64,000 nt of DNA from Hippophae tibetana (Eukaryota > Streptophyta > Magnoliopsida > Rosales > Elaeagnaceae). A model generated the notes under the pieces. That model had not been told where the DNA came from. It searched no databases and saw nothing but the letters and a program-made list of their open reading frames with translations. The position numbers were made by a program, and so were the translations under genes. The DNA lies in NCBI GenBank assembly GCA_037013495.1, contig JAZDXN010000014.1:186001-250000 (forward strand), in the 5' to 3' direction. This document shows positions 1 to 13,600 of this stretch, in pieces; the first letter of the stretch is position 1, and each line of letters starts with the position of its first letter.

Positions 1-205
1 TACAATTATTTAAACTAAAATAGAACTCTTGTTTGTATGGATAAAAAACAATCAAAAATTGGACGCATAGCACACAAATAGTAAAACAAAAATATCACAT
101 TAATAGACAACTTTTAGCAAGAAATATGTACATTAAATAATAAATATTTAAAGAATTCTAAAACTTTTAATTAACGTCTTTGCATGTATGATTTGTGCAA
201 ATTAA

Positions 206-222
206 ATTCGAATTGAACGGAA
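206..222 (+). other. CENP-B-box-like 17-mer in variant A monomers (first occurrence)
   Basis: The sequence attcgaattgaacggaa matches 7 of the 9 fixed positions of the mammalian CENP-B box (NTTCGNNNNANNCGGGN) with exact spacing: TTCG and CGG fit, while the central A and the last G do not. In B monomers the aligned 17-mer (for example 455-471) keeps CGGG but has TTAC for TTCG, giving 6 of 9. It recurs in every A monomer. No binding can be claimed, and plants are not known to have a firm CENP-B counterpart at centromeres. Confidence 0.3.
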
Positions 223-497
223 GCAACAAAAGATCATTCACAACAAACTTAACAATTATTTAAAATAAAATAGAACTCTTGTGTATATGGATAAAAACAA
301 TCAAAAATAGAACGCATAGCACACACATAGTAAAACAAAAATATCACATTAATAGACAACTTTTAGCAACAAATATGTACATTAAATAACAAGTATGTAA
401 AGAATTGTAAAACTTTTAATTAAAGTCTATGCATGTATGATGTGTGCAAATTAAATTACAATTCTACGGGAACAAAAGATAATTCACAACAAATGTT

Positions 498-743
498 ACA
501 ATTATTTAAACTAAAATAGAACTCTTGTTTGTATGGATAAAAACAATCAAAAATAAAACACATAGCACACACATAGTAAAACAAAAATATCACATTAATA
601 GACAATTTTTAGCAACAAATATGTACATTAAATAACAAGTATGTAAAGAATTGTAAAACTTTTAATTAAAGTCTATGCATGTATGATGTGTGCAAATTAA
701 ATTACAATTCTACGGGAACAAAAGATAATTCACAACAAATGTT
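498..743 (+). repeat. Representative satellite monomer, variant B (246 bp)
   Basis: This is the commonest variant. Its diagnostic segment after TGTGCA reads attaaattacaattctacg and then ggaacaaaagataattcac, and it closes with aacaaatgtt. It alternates with variant A in the first 2.2 kb. This copy carries the sub-allele aaaacacatagc, where most copies have an acgcatagc form. The chosen start (acaattattt) is arbitrary, because a tandem repeat has no intrinsic start. Confidence 0.9.
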
Positions 744-992
744 ACAATTATTTAAACTAAAATAGAACTCTTGTTTGTATGGATAAAAGCAATCAAAAAT
801 TGGACGCATAGCACACAAATAGTAAAACAAAAATATCACATTAATAGACAACTTTTAGCAAGAAATATGTACATTAAATAATAAATATGTAAAGAATTCT
901 AAAACTTTTAATTAACGTCTTTGCATGTATGATTTGTGCAAATTAAATTCGAATTGAACGGAAGCAACAAAAGATCATTCACAACAAACTTA
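744..992 (+). repeat. Representative satellite monomer, variant A (249 bp)
   Basis: Variant A is 3 bp longer than B. The difference is in the segment after TGTGCA, which reads tcgaattgaacggaagc and then aacaaaagatcattcac, closing with aacaaactta or aacaaacttg. It also usually carries aattggacgcatag, agcaagaaatatg and taataaatat. These linked differences make A the most divergent and easily tracked variant. It holds the palindrome aattcgaatt and a sequence partly matching a CENP-B box (described separately). In 744-2228 it alternates strictly with a B monomer. Confidence 0.9.
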
Positions 993-2228
993 ACAATTAT
1001 TTAAACTAAAATAGAACTCTTGTGTATATGGATAAAAACAATCAAAAATAGAACGCATAGCACACACATAGTAAAACAAAAATATCACATTAATAGACAA
1101 CTTTTAGCAACAAATATGTACATTAAATAACAAGTATGTAAAGAATTGTAAAACTTTTAATTAAAGTCTATGCATGTATGATGTGTGCAAATTAAATTAC
1201 AATTCTACGGGAACAAAAGATAATTCACAACAAATGTTACAATTATTTAAACTAAAATAGAACTCTTGTTTGTATGGATAAAAACAATAAAAAATTGGAC
1301 GCATAGCACACAAATAGTAAAACAAAAATATCACATTAATAGACAACTTTTAGCAAGAAATATGTACATTAAATAATAAATATTTAAAGAATTCTAAAAC
1401 TTTTAATTAACGTCTTTGCATGTATGATTTGTGCAAATTAAATTCGAATTGAACGGAAGCAACAAAAGATCATTCACAACAAACTTAACAATTATTTAAA
1501 CTAAAATAGAACTTTTGTGTATATGGATAAAAACAATCAAAAATAGAACGCATAGCACACACATAGTAAAACAAAAATATCACATTAATAGACAACTTTT
1601 TGCAACAAATATGTACATTAAATAACAAGTATGTAAAGAATTGTAAAACTTTTAATTAAAGTCTATGCATGTATGATGTGTGCAAATTAAATTACAATTC
1701 TACGGGAACAAAAGATAATTCACAACAAATGTTACAATTATTTAAACTAAAATAGAACTCTTGTTTGTATGGATAAAAACAATCAAAAATTGGACGCATA
1801 GCACACAAATAGTAAAACAAAAATATCACATTAATAGACAACTTTTAGCAAGAAATATGTACATTAAATAATAAATATTTAAAGAATTCTAAAACTTTTA
1901 ATTAACGTCTTTGCATGTATGATTTGTGCAAATTAAATTCGAATTGAACGGAAGCAACAAAAGATCATTCACAACAAACTTAACAATTATTTAAACTAAA
2001 ATAGAACTCTTGTGTATATGGATAAAAACAATCAAAAATAGAACGCATAGCACACACATAGTAAAACAAAAATATCACATTAATAGACAACTTTTAGCAA
2101 CAAATATGTACATTAAATAACAAGTATGTAAAGAATTGTAAAACTTTTAATTAAAGTCTATGCATGTATGATGTGTGCAAATTAAATTACAATTCTACGG
2201 GAACAAAAGATAATTCACAACAAATGTT
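744..2228 (+). repeat. A-B dimer amplification, three 495-bp units
   Basis: Monomers alternate A (249 bp) and B (246 bp), giving dimer starts at 744, 1239 and 1734. The units differ by a few alleles, for example aaaagcaatc at 785, acaataaaaaattgg near 1285 and actttttgcaac near 1595. The same three units recur at 8388-9872 in copy 2 of the long block and, more homogeneous, at 17265-18760. Confidence 0.88.
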
Positions 2229-2474
2229 ACAATTATTTAAACTAAAATAGAACTCTTGTTTGTATGGATAAAAACAATCAAAAATAAAACACATAGCACA
2301 CACATAGTAAAACAAAAATATCACATTAATAGACAATTTTTAGCAACAAATATGTACATTAAATAACAAGTATGTAAAGAATTGTAAACCTTTTAATTAA
2401 AGTCTATGCATGTATGATGTGTGCACATTAATTACAAATTGTACGGGAACAAAATTTAATTCACAACAAACGTT

Positions 2475-2720
2475 ACAATTATTTAAACTAAAATAGAACT
2501 CTTATATATATGGATAAAAACAATCAAAAATAGAACGCATAGCACACATATAGTAAAACAAAAATATCACATTAATAGACAACTTTTAGCTACATATATG
2601 TACATTAAATAAGAAGTATGTAAAGAATTGTAAAACTTTTAATTAAAGTCTATGCATGTAAGATGTGTGCAAATTAAATTAAAATTCTACGGGAACAAAA
2701 GATAATTCACAACAAATGTT
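2475..2720 (+). repeat. Representative satellite monomer, variant D (246 bp)
   Basis: Variant D is recognised by tgcatgtaagatgtg (a T to A change against the usual tgtatgatgtg) together with ttaaaattctacggg. It normally also carries agctacatatatg. In this copy the start has the tatatatatgg form and the monomer is followed by the rare cttctttgtatgaata allele. The D-to-cttctttg junction recurs near 10391, 15062, 19263, 20988, 23447, 26400 and 28368, and marks where amplified blocks begin. Confidence 0.85.
2591..2602 (+). other. 12-bp palindrome TACATATATGTA (first occurrence)
   Basis: Monomers with the gctac allele carry the perfect palindrome tacatatatgta, which is broken in the gcaacaaatatg and gcaagaaatatg alleles. 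It recurs in most C and D monomers. A second conserved palindrome, ttaattaa, lies about 50 bp downstream in nearly all monomers. A role is unknown. Confidence 0.6.
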
Positions 2721-3212
2721 ACAATTATTTAAACTAAAATAGAACTCTTCTTTGTATGAATAAAAACAATCAAAAATAGGACGCATAGCACACACATAGT
2801 AAAACAAAAATATCACATTAATAGACAACTTTTAGCAACAAATATGTACATTAAATAATAAATATGTAAAGAATTGTAAAACTTTTAATTAACGTCTTTG
2901 CATGTATGATTTGTGCAAATTAAATTACAATTCTACGGGAACAAAAGATAATTCACAACAAATGTTACAATTATTTAAACTAAAATAGAACTCTTGTTTG
3001 TATGGATAAAAACAATCAAAAATAGGACGCATAGCACACACATAGTAAAACAAAAATATCACATTAATAGACAACTTTTAGCAACAAATATGTACATTAA
3101 ATAATAAATATGTAAAGAATTGTAAAACTTTTAATTAACGTCTTTGCATGTATGATTTGTGCAAATTAAATTACAATTCTACGGGAACAAAAGATAATTC
3201 ACAACAAATGTT

Positions 3213-3458
3213 ACAATTATTTAAACTAAAATAGAACTCTTGTGTATATGGATAAAAACAATCAAAAATAGAACGCATAGCACACAAATAGTAAAACAAA
3301 AATATCACATTAATAGACAACTTTTAGCTACATATATGTACATTAAATAACAAGTATGTAAACAATTGTAAAACTTTTAATTAAAGTCTATGCATGTATG
3401 ATGTGTGCACATTAATTACAAATTGTACAGGAACAAAAGATAATTCACAAGAAACGTT
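3213..3458 (+). repeat. Representative satellite monomer, variant C (246 bp)
   Basis: Variant C has gcacattaattacaaattg where A and B have gcaaattaaatt. It is usually followed by tacaggaac with acaagaaacgtt, or by tacgggaac with acaaaatttaattc. The monomer after it commonly begins acaattatttaaaataaa. C is abundant in the 5-7, 20-33 and 43-63 kb parts and absent from the A-B dimer stretches. Confidence 0.85.
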
Positions 3459-5127
3459 ACAATTATTTAAAATAAAATAGAACTCTTATGTATATGGTAA
3501 AAAAAATCAAAAATAGAACGCATAGCACACATATAGTAAAACAAAAATATCACATTAATAGACAACTTTTAGCTACATATATGTACATTAAATAACATGT
3601 ATGTAAAGAATTGTAAAACTTTTAATTAAAGTCTATGCATGTATGATGTGTGCACATTAATTACAAATTGTACGGGAACAAAAGGATAATTCACAACAGA
3701 CGTTACAATTATTTAAACTAAAATAGAACTCTTGTTTGTATGGATAAAAACAATCAAAAATAGGACGCATAGCACACACATAGTAAAAGAAAAATATCAC
3801 ATTAATAGACAACTTTTAGCTACATATATGTACATTAAATAACAAGTATGTAAAGAATTGTAAAACTTTTAATTAAAGTCTATGCATGTATGATGTGTGC
3901 AAATTAAATTACAATTCTACGAGAACAAAAGATAATTCACAACAAATGTTACAATTATTTAAACTAAAATAGAACTCTTGTTTGTATGGATAAAAACAAT
4001 AAAAAATTGGACGCATAGCACACAAATAGTAAAACAAAAATATCACATTAATAGACAACTTTTAGCAAGAAATATGTACATTAAATAATAAATATGTAAA
4101 GAATTCTAAAACTTTTAATTAACGTCTTTGCATGTATGATTTGTGCAAATTAAATTCGAATTGAACGGAAGCAACAAAAGATCATTCACAACAAACTTAA
4201 CAATTATTTAAACTAAAATAGAACTTTTGTGTATATGGATAAAAACAATCAAAAATAGAACGCATAGCACACACATAGTAAAACAAAAATATTACATTTA
4301 TAGACAACTTTTAGCAACATATATGTAAATTAAATAACAAGTATGTAAAGAATTGTAAAACTTTTAATTAAAGTCTATGCATGTAAGATGTGTGCAAATT
4401 AAATTAAAATTCTACGGGAACAAAAGATAATTCACAACAAATGTTACAATTATTTAAACTAAAATAGAACTCTTGTTTGTATGAATAAAAACAATCAAAA
4501 ATAGGACGCATAGCACACACATAGTAAAACAAAAATATCACATTAATAGACAACTTTTAGCAACAAATATGTACATTAAATAATAAATATGTAAAGAATT
4601 GTAAAACTTTTAATTAACGTCTTTGCATGTATGATTTGTGCAAATTAAATTACAATTCTACCGGAACAAAAGATAATTCACAACAAATGTTACAATTATT
4701 TAAACTAAAATAGAACTCTTGTTTATATGGATAAAACAATCAAAAATAGGACGCATAGCACACACATAGTAAAACAAAAATATCACATTAATAGACAACT
4801 TTTAGCAACAAATATGTACATTAAATAATAAATATGTAAAGAATTGTAAAACTTTTAATTAACGTCTTTGCATGTATGATTTGTGCAAATTAAATGACAA
4901 TTCTACGGGAACAAAAGATAATTCACAACAAATGTTACAATTATTTAAACTAAAATAGAACTCTTGTGTATATGGATAAAAACAATCAAAAATAGAACGC
5001 ATAGCACACAAATAGTAAAACAAAAATATCACATTAATAGACAACTTTTAGCAACATATATGTACATTAAATAACAAGTATGTAAAGAATTGTAAAACTT
5101 TTAATTAAAGTCTATGCATGTATGATG

Positions 5128-7095
5128 TGTGCACATTAATTACAAATTGTACAGGAACAAAAGATAATTCACAAGAAACGTTACAATTATTTAAAATAAA
5201 ATAGAACTCTTATGTATATGGATAAAAACAATCAAAAATAGAACGCATAGCACACATATAGAAAAAGAAAAATATCACATTAATAGACAACTTTTAGCTA
5301 CATATATGTACATTAAATAACAAGTATGTAAAGAATTGTAAAACTTTTAATTAAAGTCTATACATGTATGATGTGTGCAAATTAAATTACAATTCTACGA
5401 GAACAAAAGATAATTCACAACAAATATTACAATTATTTAAACTAAAATAGAACTCTTATGTATATGGATAAAAACAATCAAAAATAGAACGCATAGCACA
5501 CATATAGTAAAACAAAAATATCACATTAATAGACAACTTTTAGCTACATATATGTACATTAAATAACAAGTATGTAAAGAATTGTAAAACTTTTAATTAA
5601 AGTCTATGCATGTAAGATGTGTGCAAATTAAATTAAAATTCTACGGGAACAAAAGATAATTCACAACAAATGTTACAATTATTTAAACTAAAATAGAACT
5701 CTTGTTTGTATGGATAAAAAAAATCAAAAATAGGACGCATAGCACACACATAGTAAAACAAAAATATCACATTAATAGACAACTTTTAGCAACAAATTTG
5801 TACATTAAATAATAAATATGTAAAGAATTGTAAAACTTTTAATTAACATCTTTGCATGTATGATTTGTGCAAATTAAATTACAATTCTACGGGAACAAAA
5901 GATAATTCACAACAAATGTTACAATTATTTAAACTAAAATAGAACTCTTGTGTATATGGATAAAAACAATCAAAAATAGAACGCATAGCACACACATAGT
6001 AAAACAAAAATATCACATTAATAGACAACTTTTAGCAACAAATATGTACATTAAATAACAAGTATGTAAAGAATTGTAAAACTTTTAATTAAAGTCTATG
6101 CATGTATGATGTGTGCACATTAATTACAAATTGTACAGGAACAAAAGATAATTCACAAGAAACGTTACAATTATTTAAAATAAAATAGAACTCTTATGTA
6201 TATGGATAAAAACAATCAAAAATAGAACGCATAGCACACATATAGAAAAAGAAAAATATCACATTAATAGACAACTTTTAGCTACATATATGTACATTAA
6301 ATAACAAGTATGTAAAGAATTGTAAAACTTTTAATTAAAGTCTATGCATGTATGATGTGTGCAAATTAAATTACAATTCTACGAGAACAAAAGATAATTC
6401 ACAACAAATATTACAATTATTTAAACTAAAATAGAACTCTTATGTATATGGATAAAAACAATCAAAAATTGAACGCATACCACACATATAGTAAAACAAA
6501 AATATCACATTAATAGACAACTTTTAGCTACATATATGTACATTAAATAACAAGTATGTAAAGAATTGTAAAACTTTTAATTAAAGTCTATGCATGTAAG
6601 ATGTGTGCAAATTAAATTAAAATTCTACGGGAACAAAAGATAATTCACAACAAATGTTACAATTATTTAAACTAAAATAGAACTCTTGTTTGTATGGATA
6701 AAAACAATCAAAAATAGGACGCATAGCACACACATAGTAAAACAAAAATATCACATTAATAGACAACTTTTAGCAACAAATTTGTACATTAAATAATAAA
6801 TATGTAAAGAATTGTAAAACTTTTAATTAACATCTTTGCATGTATGATTTGTGCAAATTAAATTACAATTCTACGGGAACAAAAGATAATTCACAACAAA
6901 TGTTACAATTATTTAAACTAAAATAGAACTCTTGTGTATATGGATAAAAACAATCAAAAATAGAACGCATAGCACACACATAGTAAAACAAAAATATCAC
7001 ATTAATAGACAACTTTTAGCAACAAATATGTACATTAAATAACAAGTATGTAAAGAATTGTAAAACTTTTAATTAAAGTCTATGCATGTATGATG
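5128..7095 (+). repeat. Four-monomer higher-order repeat, 984 bp, two units
   Basis: Rare variants recur 984 bp apart: tacaggaacaaaag at 5150 and 6134, atagaaaaagaaaaatatc near 5259 and 6243, and aacaaatttgtac at 5791 and 6775. The unit order is a C monomer, a B-like monomer with gagaac, a D monomer and a B monomer with taacatctttg. The same tetramer appears in copy 2 (about 12770-14740) and is further amplified at 29040-32980. Confidence 0.87.
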
Positions 7096-7644
7096 TGTGC
7101 AAATTAAATTACAATTCTACGGGAACAAAAGATAATTCACAACAAATGTTACAATTATTTAAACTAAAATAGAACTCTTGTTTGTATGGATAAAAACAAT
7201 AAAAAATTGGACGCATAGCACACAAATAGTAAAACAAAAATATCACATTAATAGACAACTTTTAGCAAGAAATATGTACATTAAATAATAAATATTTAAA
7301 GAATTCTAAAACTTTTAATTAACGTCTTTGCATGTATGATTTGTGCAAATTAAATTCGAATTGAACGGAAGCAACAAAAGATCATTCACAACAAACTTAA
7401 CAATTATTTAAACTAAAATAGAACTTTTGTGTATATGGATAAAAACAATCAAAAATAGAACGCATAGCACACACATAGTAAAACAAAAATATCACATTAA
7501 TAGACAACTTTTTGCAACAAATATGTACATTAAATAACAAGTATGTAAAGAATTGTAAAACTTTTAATTAAAGTCTATGCATGTATGATGTGTGCAAATT
7601 AAATTACAATTCTACGGGAACAAAAGATAATTCACAACAAATGT

Positions 7645-10600
7645 TACAATTATTTAAACTAAAATAGAACTCTTGTTTGTATGGATAAAAAACAATCAAA
7701 AATTGGACGCATAGCACACAAATAGTAAAACAAAAATATCACATTAATAGACAACTTTTAGCAAGAAATATGTACATTAAATAATAAATATTTAAAGAAT
7801 TCTAAAACTTTTAATTAACGTCTTTGCATGTATGATTTGTGCAAATTAAATTCGAATTGAACGGAAGCAACAAAAGATCATTCACAACAAACTTAACAAT
7901 TATTTAAAATAAAATAGAACTCTTGTGTATATGGATAAAAACAATCAAAAATAGAACGCATAGCACACACATAGTAAAACAAAAATATCACATTAATAGA
8001 CAACTTTTAGCAACAAATATGTACATTAAATAACAAGTATGTAAAGAATTGTAAAACTTTTAATTAAAGTCTATGCATGTATGATGTGTGCAAATTAAAT
8101 TACAATTCTACGGGAACAAAAGATAATTCACAACAAATGTTACAATTATTTAAACTAAAATAGAACTCTTGTTTGTATGGATAAAAACAATCAAAAATAA
8201 AACACATAGCACACACATAGTAAAACAAAAATATCACATTAATAGACAATTTTTAGCAACAAATATGTACATTAAATAACAAGTATGTAAAGAATTGTAA
8301 AACTTTTAATTAAAGTCTATGCATGTATGATGTGTGCAAATTAAATTACAATTCTACGGGAACAAAAGATAATTCACAACAAATGTTACAATTATTTAAA
8401 CTAAAATAGAACTCTTGTTTGTATGGATAAAAGCAATCAAAAATTGGACGCATAGCACACAAATAGTAAAACAAAAATATCACATTAATAGACAACTTTT
8501 AGCAAGAAATATGTACATTAAATAATAAATATGTAAAGAATTCTAAAACTTTTAATTAACGTCTTTGCATGTATGATTTGTGCAAATTAAATTCGAATTG
8601 AACGGAAGCAACAAAAGATCATTCACAACAAACTTAACAATTATTTAAACTAAAATAGAACTCTTGTGTATATGGATAAAAACAATCAAAAATAGAACGC
8701 ATAGCACACACATAGTAAAACAAAAATATCACATTAATAGACAACTTTTAGCAACAAATATGTACATTAAATAACAAGTATGTAAAGAATTGTAAAACTT
8801 TTAATTAAAGTCTATGCATGTATGATGTGTGCAAATTAAATTACAATTCTACGGGAACAAAAGATAATTCACAACAAATGTTACAATTATTTAAACTAAA
8901 ATAGAACTCTTGTTTGTATGGATAAAAACAATAAAAAATTGGACGCATAGCACACAAATAGTAAAACAAAAATATCACATTAATAGACAACTTTTAGCAA
9001 GAAATATGTACATTAAATAATAAATATTTAAAGAATTCTAAAACTTTTAATTAACGTCTTTGCATGTATGATTTGTGCAAATTAAATTCGAATTGAACGG
9101 AAGCAACAAAAGATCATTCACAACAAACTTAACAATTATTTAAACTAAAATAGAACTTTTGTGTATATGGATAAAAACAATCAAAAATAGAACGCATAGC
9201 ACACACATAGTAAAACAAAAATATCACATTAATAGACAACTTTTTGCAACAAATATGTACATTAAATAACAAGTATGTAAAGAATTGTAAAACTTTTAAT
9301 TAAAGTCTATGCATGTATGATGTGTGCAAATTAAATTACAATTCTACGGGAACAAAAGATAATTCACAACAAATGTTACAATTATTTAAACTAAAATAGA
9401 ACTCTTGTTTGTATGGATAAAAACAATCAAAAATTGGACGCATAGCACACAAATAGTAAAACAAAAATATCACATTAATAGACAACTTTTAGCAAGAAAT
9501 ATGTACATTAAATAATAAATATTTAAAGAATTCTAAAACTTTTAATTAACGTCTTTGCATGTATGATTTGTGCAAATTAAATTCGAATTGAACGGAAGCA
9601 ACAAAAGATCATTCACAACAAACTTAACAATTATTTAAACTAAAATAGAACTCTTGTGTATATGGATAAAAACAATCAAAAATAGAACGCATAGCACACA
9701 CATAGTAAAACAAAAATATCACATTAATAGACAACTTTTAGCAACAAATATGTACATTAAATAACAAGTATGTAAAGAATTGTAAAACTTTTAATTAAAG
9801 TCTATGCATGTATGATGTGTGCAAATTAAATTACAATTCTACGGGAACAAAAGATAATTCACAACAAATGTTACAATTATTTAAACTAAAATAGAACTCT
9901 TGTTTGTATGGATAAAAACAATCAAAAATAAAACACATAGCACACACATAGTAAAACAAAAATATCACATTAATAGACAATTTTTAGCAACAAATATGTA
10001 CATTAAATAACAAGTATGTAAAGAATTGTAAACCTTTTAATTAAAGTCTATGCATGTATGATGTGTGCACATTAATTACAAATTGTACGGGAACAAAATT
10101 TAATTCACAACAAACGTTACAATTATTTAAACTAAAATAGAACTCTTATATATATGGATAAAAACAATCAAAAATAGAACGCATAGCACACATATAGTAA
10201 AACAAAAATATCACATTAATAGACAACTTTTAGCTACATATATGTACATTAAATAAGAAGTATGTAAAGAATTGTAAAACTTTTAATTAAAGTCTATGCA
10301 TGTAAGATGTGTGCAAATTAAATTAAAATTCTACGGGAACAAAAGATAATTCACAACAAATGTTACAATTATTTAAACTAAAATAGAACTCTTCTTTGTA
10401 TGAATAAAAACAATCAAAAATAGGACGCATAGCACACACATAGTAAAACAAAAATATCACATTAATAGACAACTTTTAGCAACAAATATGTACATTAAAT
10501 AATAAATATGTAAAGAATTGTAAAACTTTTAATTAACGTCTTTGCATGTATGATTTGTGCAAATTAAATTACAATTCTACGGGAACAAAAGATAATTCAC

Positions 10601-13600
10601 AACAAATGTTACAATTATTTAAACTAAAATAGAACTCTTGTTTGTATGGATAAAAACAATCAAAAATAGGACGCATAGCACACACATAGTAAAACAAAAA
10701 TATCACATTAATAGACAACTTTTAGCAACAAATATGTACATTAAATAATAAATATGTAAAGAATTGTAAAACTTTTAATTAACGTCTTTGCATGTATGAT
10801 TTGTGCAAATTAAATTACAATTCTACGGGAACAAAAGATAATTCACAACAAATGTTACAATTATTTAAACTAAAATAGAACTCTTGTGTATATGGATAAA
10901 AACAATCAAAAATAGAACGCATAGCACACAAATAGTAAAACAAAAATATCACATTAATAGACAACTTTTAGCTACATATATGTACATTAAATAACAAGTA
11001 TGTAAACAATTGTAAAACTTTTAATTAAAGTCTATGCATGTATGATGTGTGCACATTAATTACAAATTGTACAGGAACAAAAGATAATTCACAAGAAACG
11101 TTACAATTATTTAAAATAAAATAGAACTCTTATGTATATGGTAAAAAAAATCAAAAATAGAACGCATAGCACACATATAGTAAAACAAAAATATCACATT
11201 AATAGACAACTTTTAGCTACATATATGTACATTAAATAACATGTATGTAAAGAATTGTAAAACTTTTAATTAAAGTCTATGCATGTATGATGTGTGCACA
11301 TTAATTACAAATTGTACGGGAACAAAAGGATAATTCACAACAGACGTTACAATTATTTAAACTAAAATAGAACTCTTGTTTGTATGGATAAAAACAATCA
11401 AAAATAGGACGCATAGCACACACATAGTAAAAGAAAAATATCACATTAATAGACAACTTTTAGCTACATATATGTACATTAAATAACAAGTATGTAAAGA
11501 ATTGTAAAACTTTTAATTAAAGTCTATGCATGTATGATGTGTGCAAATTAAATTACAATTCTACGAGAACAAAAGATAATTCACAACAAATGTTACAATT
11601 ATTTAAACTAAAATAGAACTCTTGTTTGTATGGATAAAAACAATAAAAAATTGGACGCATAGCACACAAATAGTAAAACAAAAATATCACATTAATAGAC
11701 AACTTTTAGCAAGAAATATGTACATTAAATAATAAATATGTAAAGAATTCTAAAACTTTTAATTAACGTCTTTGCATGTATGATTTGTGCAAATTAAATT
11801 CGAATTGAACGGAAGCAACAAAAGATCATTCACAACAAACTTAACAATTATTTAAACTAAAATAGAACTTTTGTGTATATGGATAAAAACAATCAAAAAT
11901 AGAACGCATAGCACACACATAGTAAAACAAAAATATTACATTTATAGACAACTTTTAGCAACATATATGTAAATTAAATAACAAGTATGTAAAGAATTGT
12001 AAAACTTTTAATTAAAGTCTATGCATGTAAGATGTGTGCAAATTAAATTAAAATTCTACGGGAACAAAAGATAATTCACAACAAATGTTACAATTATTTA
12101 AACTAAAATAGAACTCTTGTTTGTATGAATAAAAACAATCAAAAATAGGACGCATAGCACACACATAGTAAAACAAAAATATCACATTAATAGACAACTT
12201 TTAGCAACAAATATGTACATTAAATAATAAATATGTAAAGAATTGTAAAACTTTTAATTAACGTCTTTGCATGTATGATTTGTGCAAATTAAATTACAAT
12301 TCTACCGGAACAAAAGATAATTCACAACAAATGTTACAATTATTTAAACTAAAATAGAACTCTTGTTTATATGGATAAAACAATCAAAAATAGGACGCAT
12401 AGCACACACATAGTAAAACAAAAATATCACATTAATAGACAACTTTTAGCAACAAATATGTACATTAAATAATAAATATGTAAAGAATTGTAAAACTTTT
12501 AATTAACGTCTTTGCATGTATGATTTGTGCAAATTAAATGACAATTCTACGGGAACAAAAGATAATTCACAACAAATGTTACAATTATTTAAACTAAAAT
12601 AGAACTCTTGTGTATATGGATAAAAACAATCAAAAATAGAACGCATAGCACACAAATAGTAAAACAAAAATATCACATTAATAGACAACTTTTAGCAACA
12701 TATATGTACATTAAATAACAAGTATGTAAAGAATTGTAAAACTTTTAATTAAAGTCTATGCATGTATGATGTGTGCACATTAATTACAAATTGTACAGGA
12801 ACAAAAGATAATTCACAAGAAACGTTACAATTATTTAAAATAAAATAGAACTCTTATGTATATGGATAAAAACAATCAAAAATAGAACGCATAGCACACA
12901 TATAGAAAAAGAAAAATATCACATTAATAGACAACTTTTAGCTACATATATGTACATTAAATAACAAGTATGTAAAGAATTGTAAAACTTTTAATTAAAG
13001 TCTATACATGTATGATGTGTGCAAATTAAATTACAATTCTACGAGAACAAAAGATAATTCACAACAAATATTACAATTATTTAAACTAAAATAGAACTCT
13101 TATGTATATGGATAAAAACAATCAAAAATAGAACGCATAGCACACATATAGTAAAACAAAAATATCACATTAATAGACAACTTTTAGCTACATATATGTA
13201 CATTAAATAACAAGTATGTAAAGAATTGTAAAACTTTTAATTAAAGTCTATGCATGTAAGATGTGTGCAAATTAAATTAAAATTCTACGGGAACAAAAGA
13301 TAATTCACAACAAATGTTACAATTATTTAAACTAAAATAGAACTCTTGTTTGTATGGATAAAAAAAATCAAAAATAGGACGCATAGCACACACATAGTAA
13401 AACAAAAATATCACATTAATAGACAACTTTTAGCAACAAATTTGTACATTAAATAATAAATATGTAAAGAATTGTAAAACTTTTAATTAACATCTTTGCA
13501 TGTATGATTTGTGCAAATTAAATTACAATTCTACGGGAACAAAAGATAATTCACAACAAATGTTACAATTATTTAAACTAAAATAGAACTCTTGTGTATA

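Larger units (their letters stand above)
1..7644 (+). repeat. Long higher-order repeat, copy 1 (7644 bp, 31 monomers)
   Basis: Base 1 and base 7645 begin the same monomer, including a rare run of six A (ggataaaaaacaatc). Marker variants recur at exactly +7644: the ccttttaattaaag allele near 2390 and 10030, cttctttgtatgaat at 2747 and 10391, tatggtaaaaaaaatc near 3495 and 11139, and the 4859/12503 variant. The copies look almost identical by eye. The true start of the unit may lie left of the window, so the phase given here is arbitrary. Confidence 0.92.

Noticed and set aside
421-470. Inverted monomers or long palindromes as fold-back structures
   Set aside because: Only short palindromes (ttaattaa, aattcgaatt, tacatatatgta, atgcat) were found; all monomers point the same way.
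4859-5044. 61-codon open frame on the minus strand, found eight times (4859, 12503, 14221, 21374, 23832, 26785, 28752, 39097)
   Set aside because: It is a stretch of satellite monomer that happens to lack stops. Seven copies depend on the taaatgacaattc allele, which sits only in particular variants and recurs because the monomers are copied. There is no codon-level constraint, no promoter context, and most monomers do not have it.
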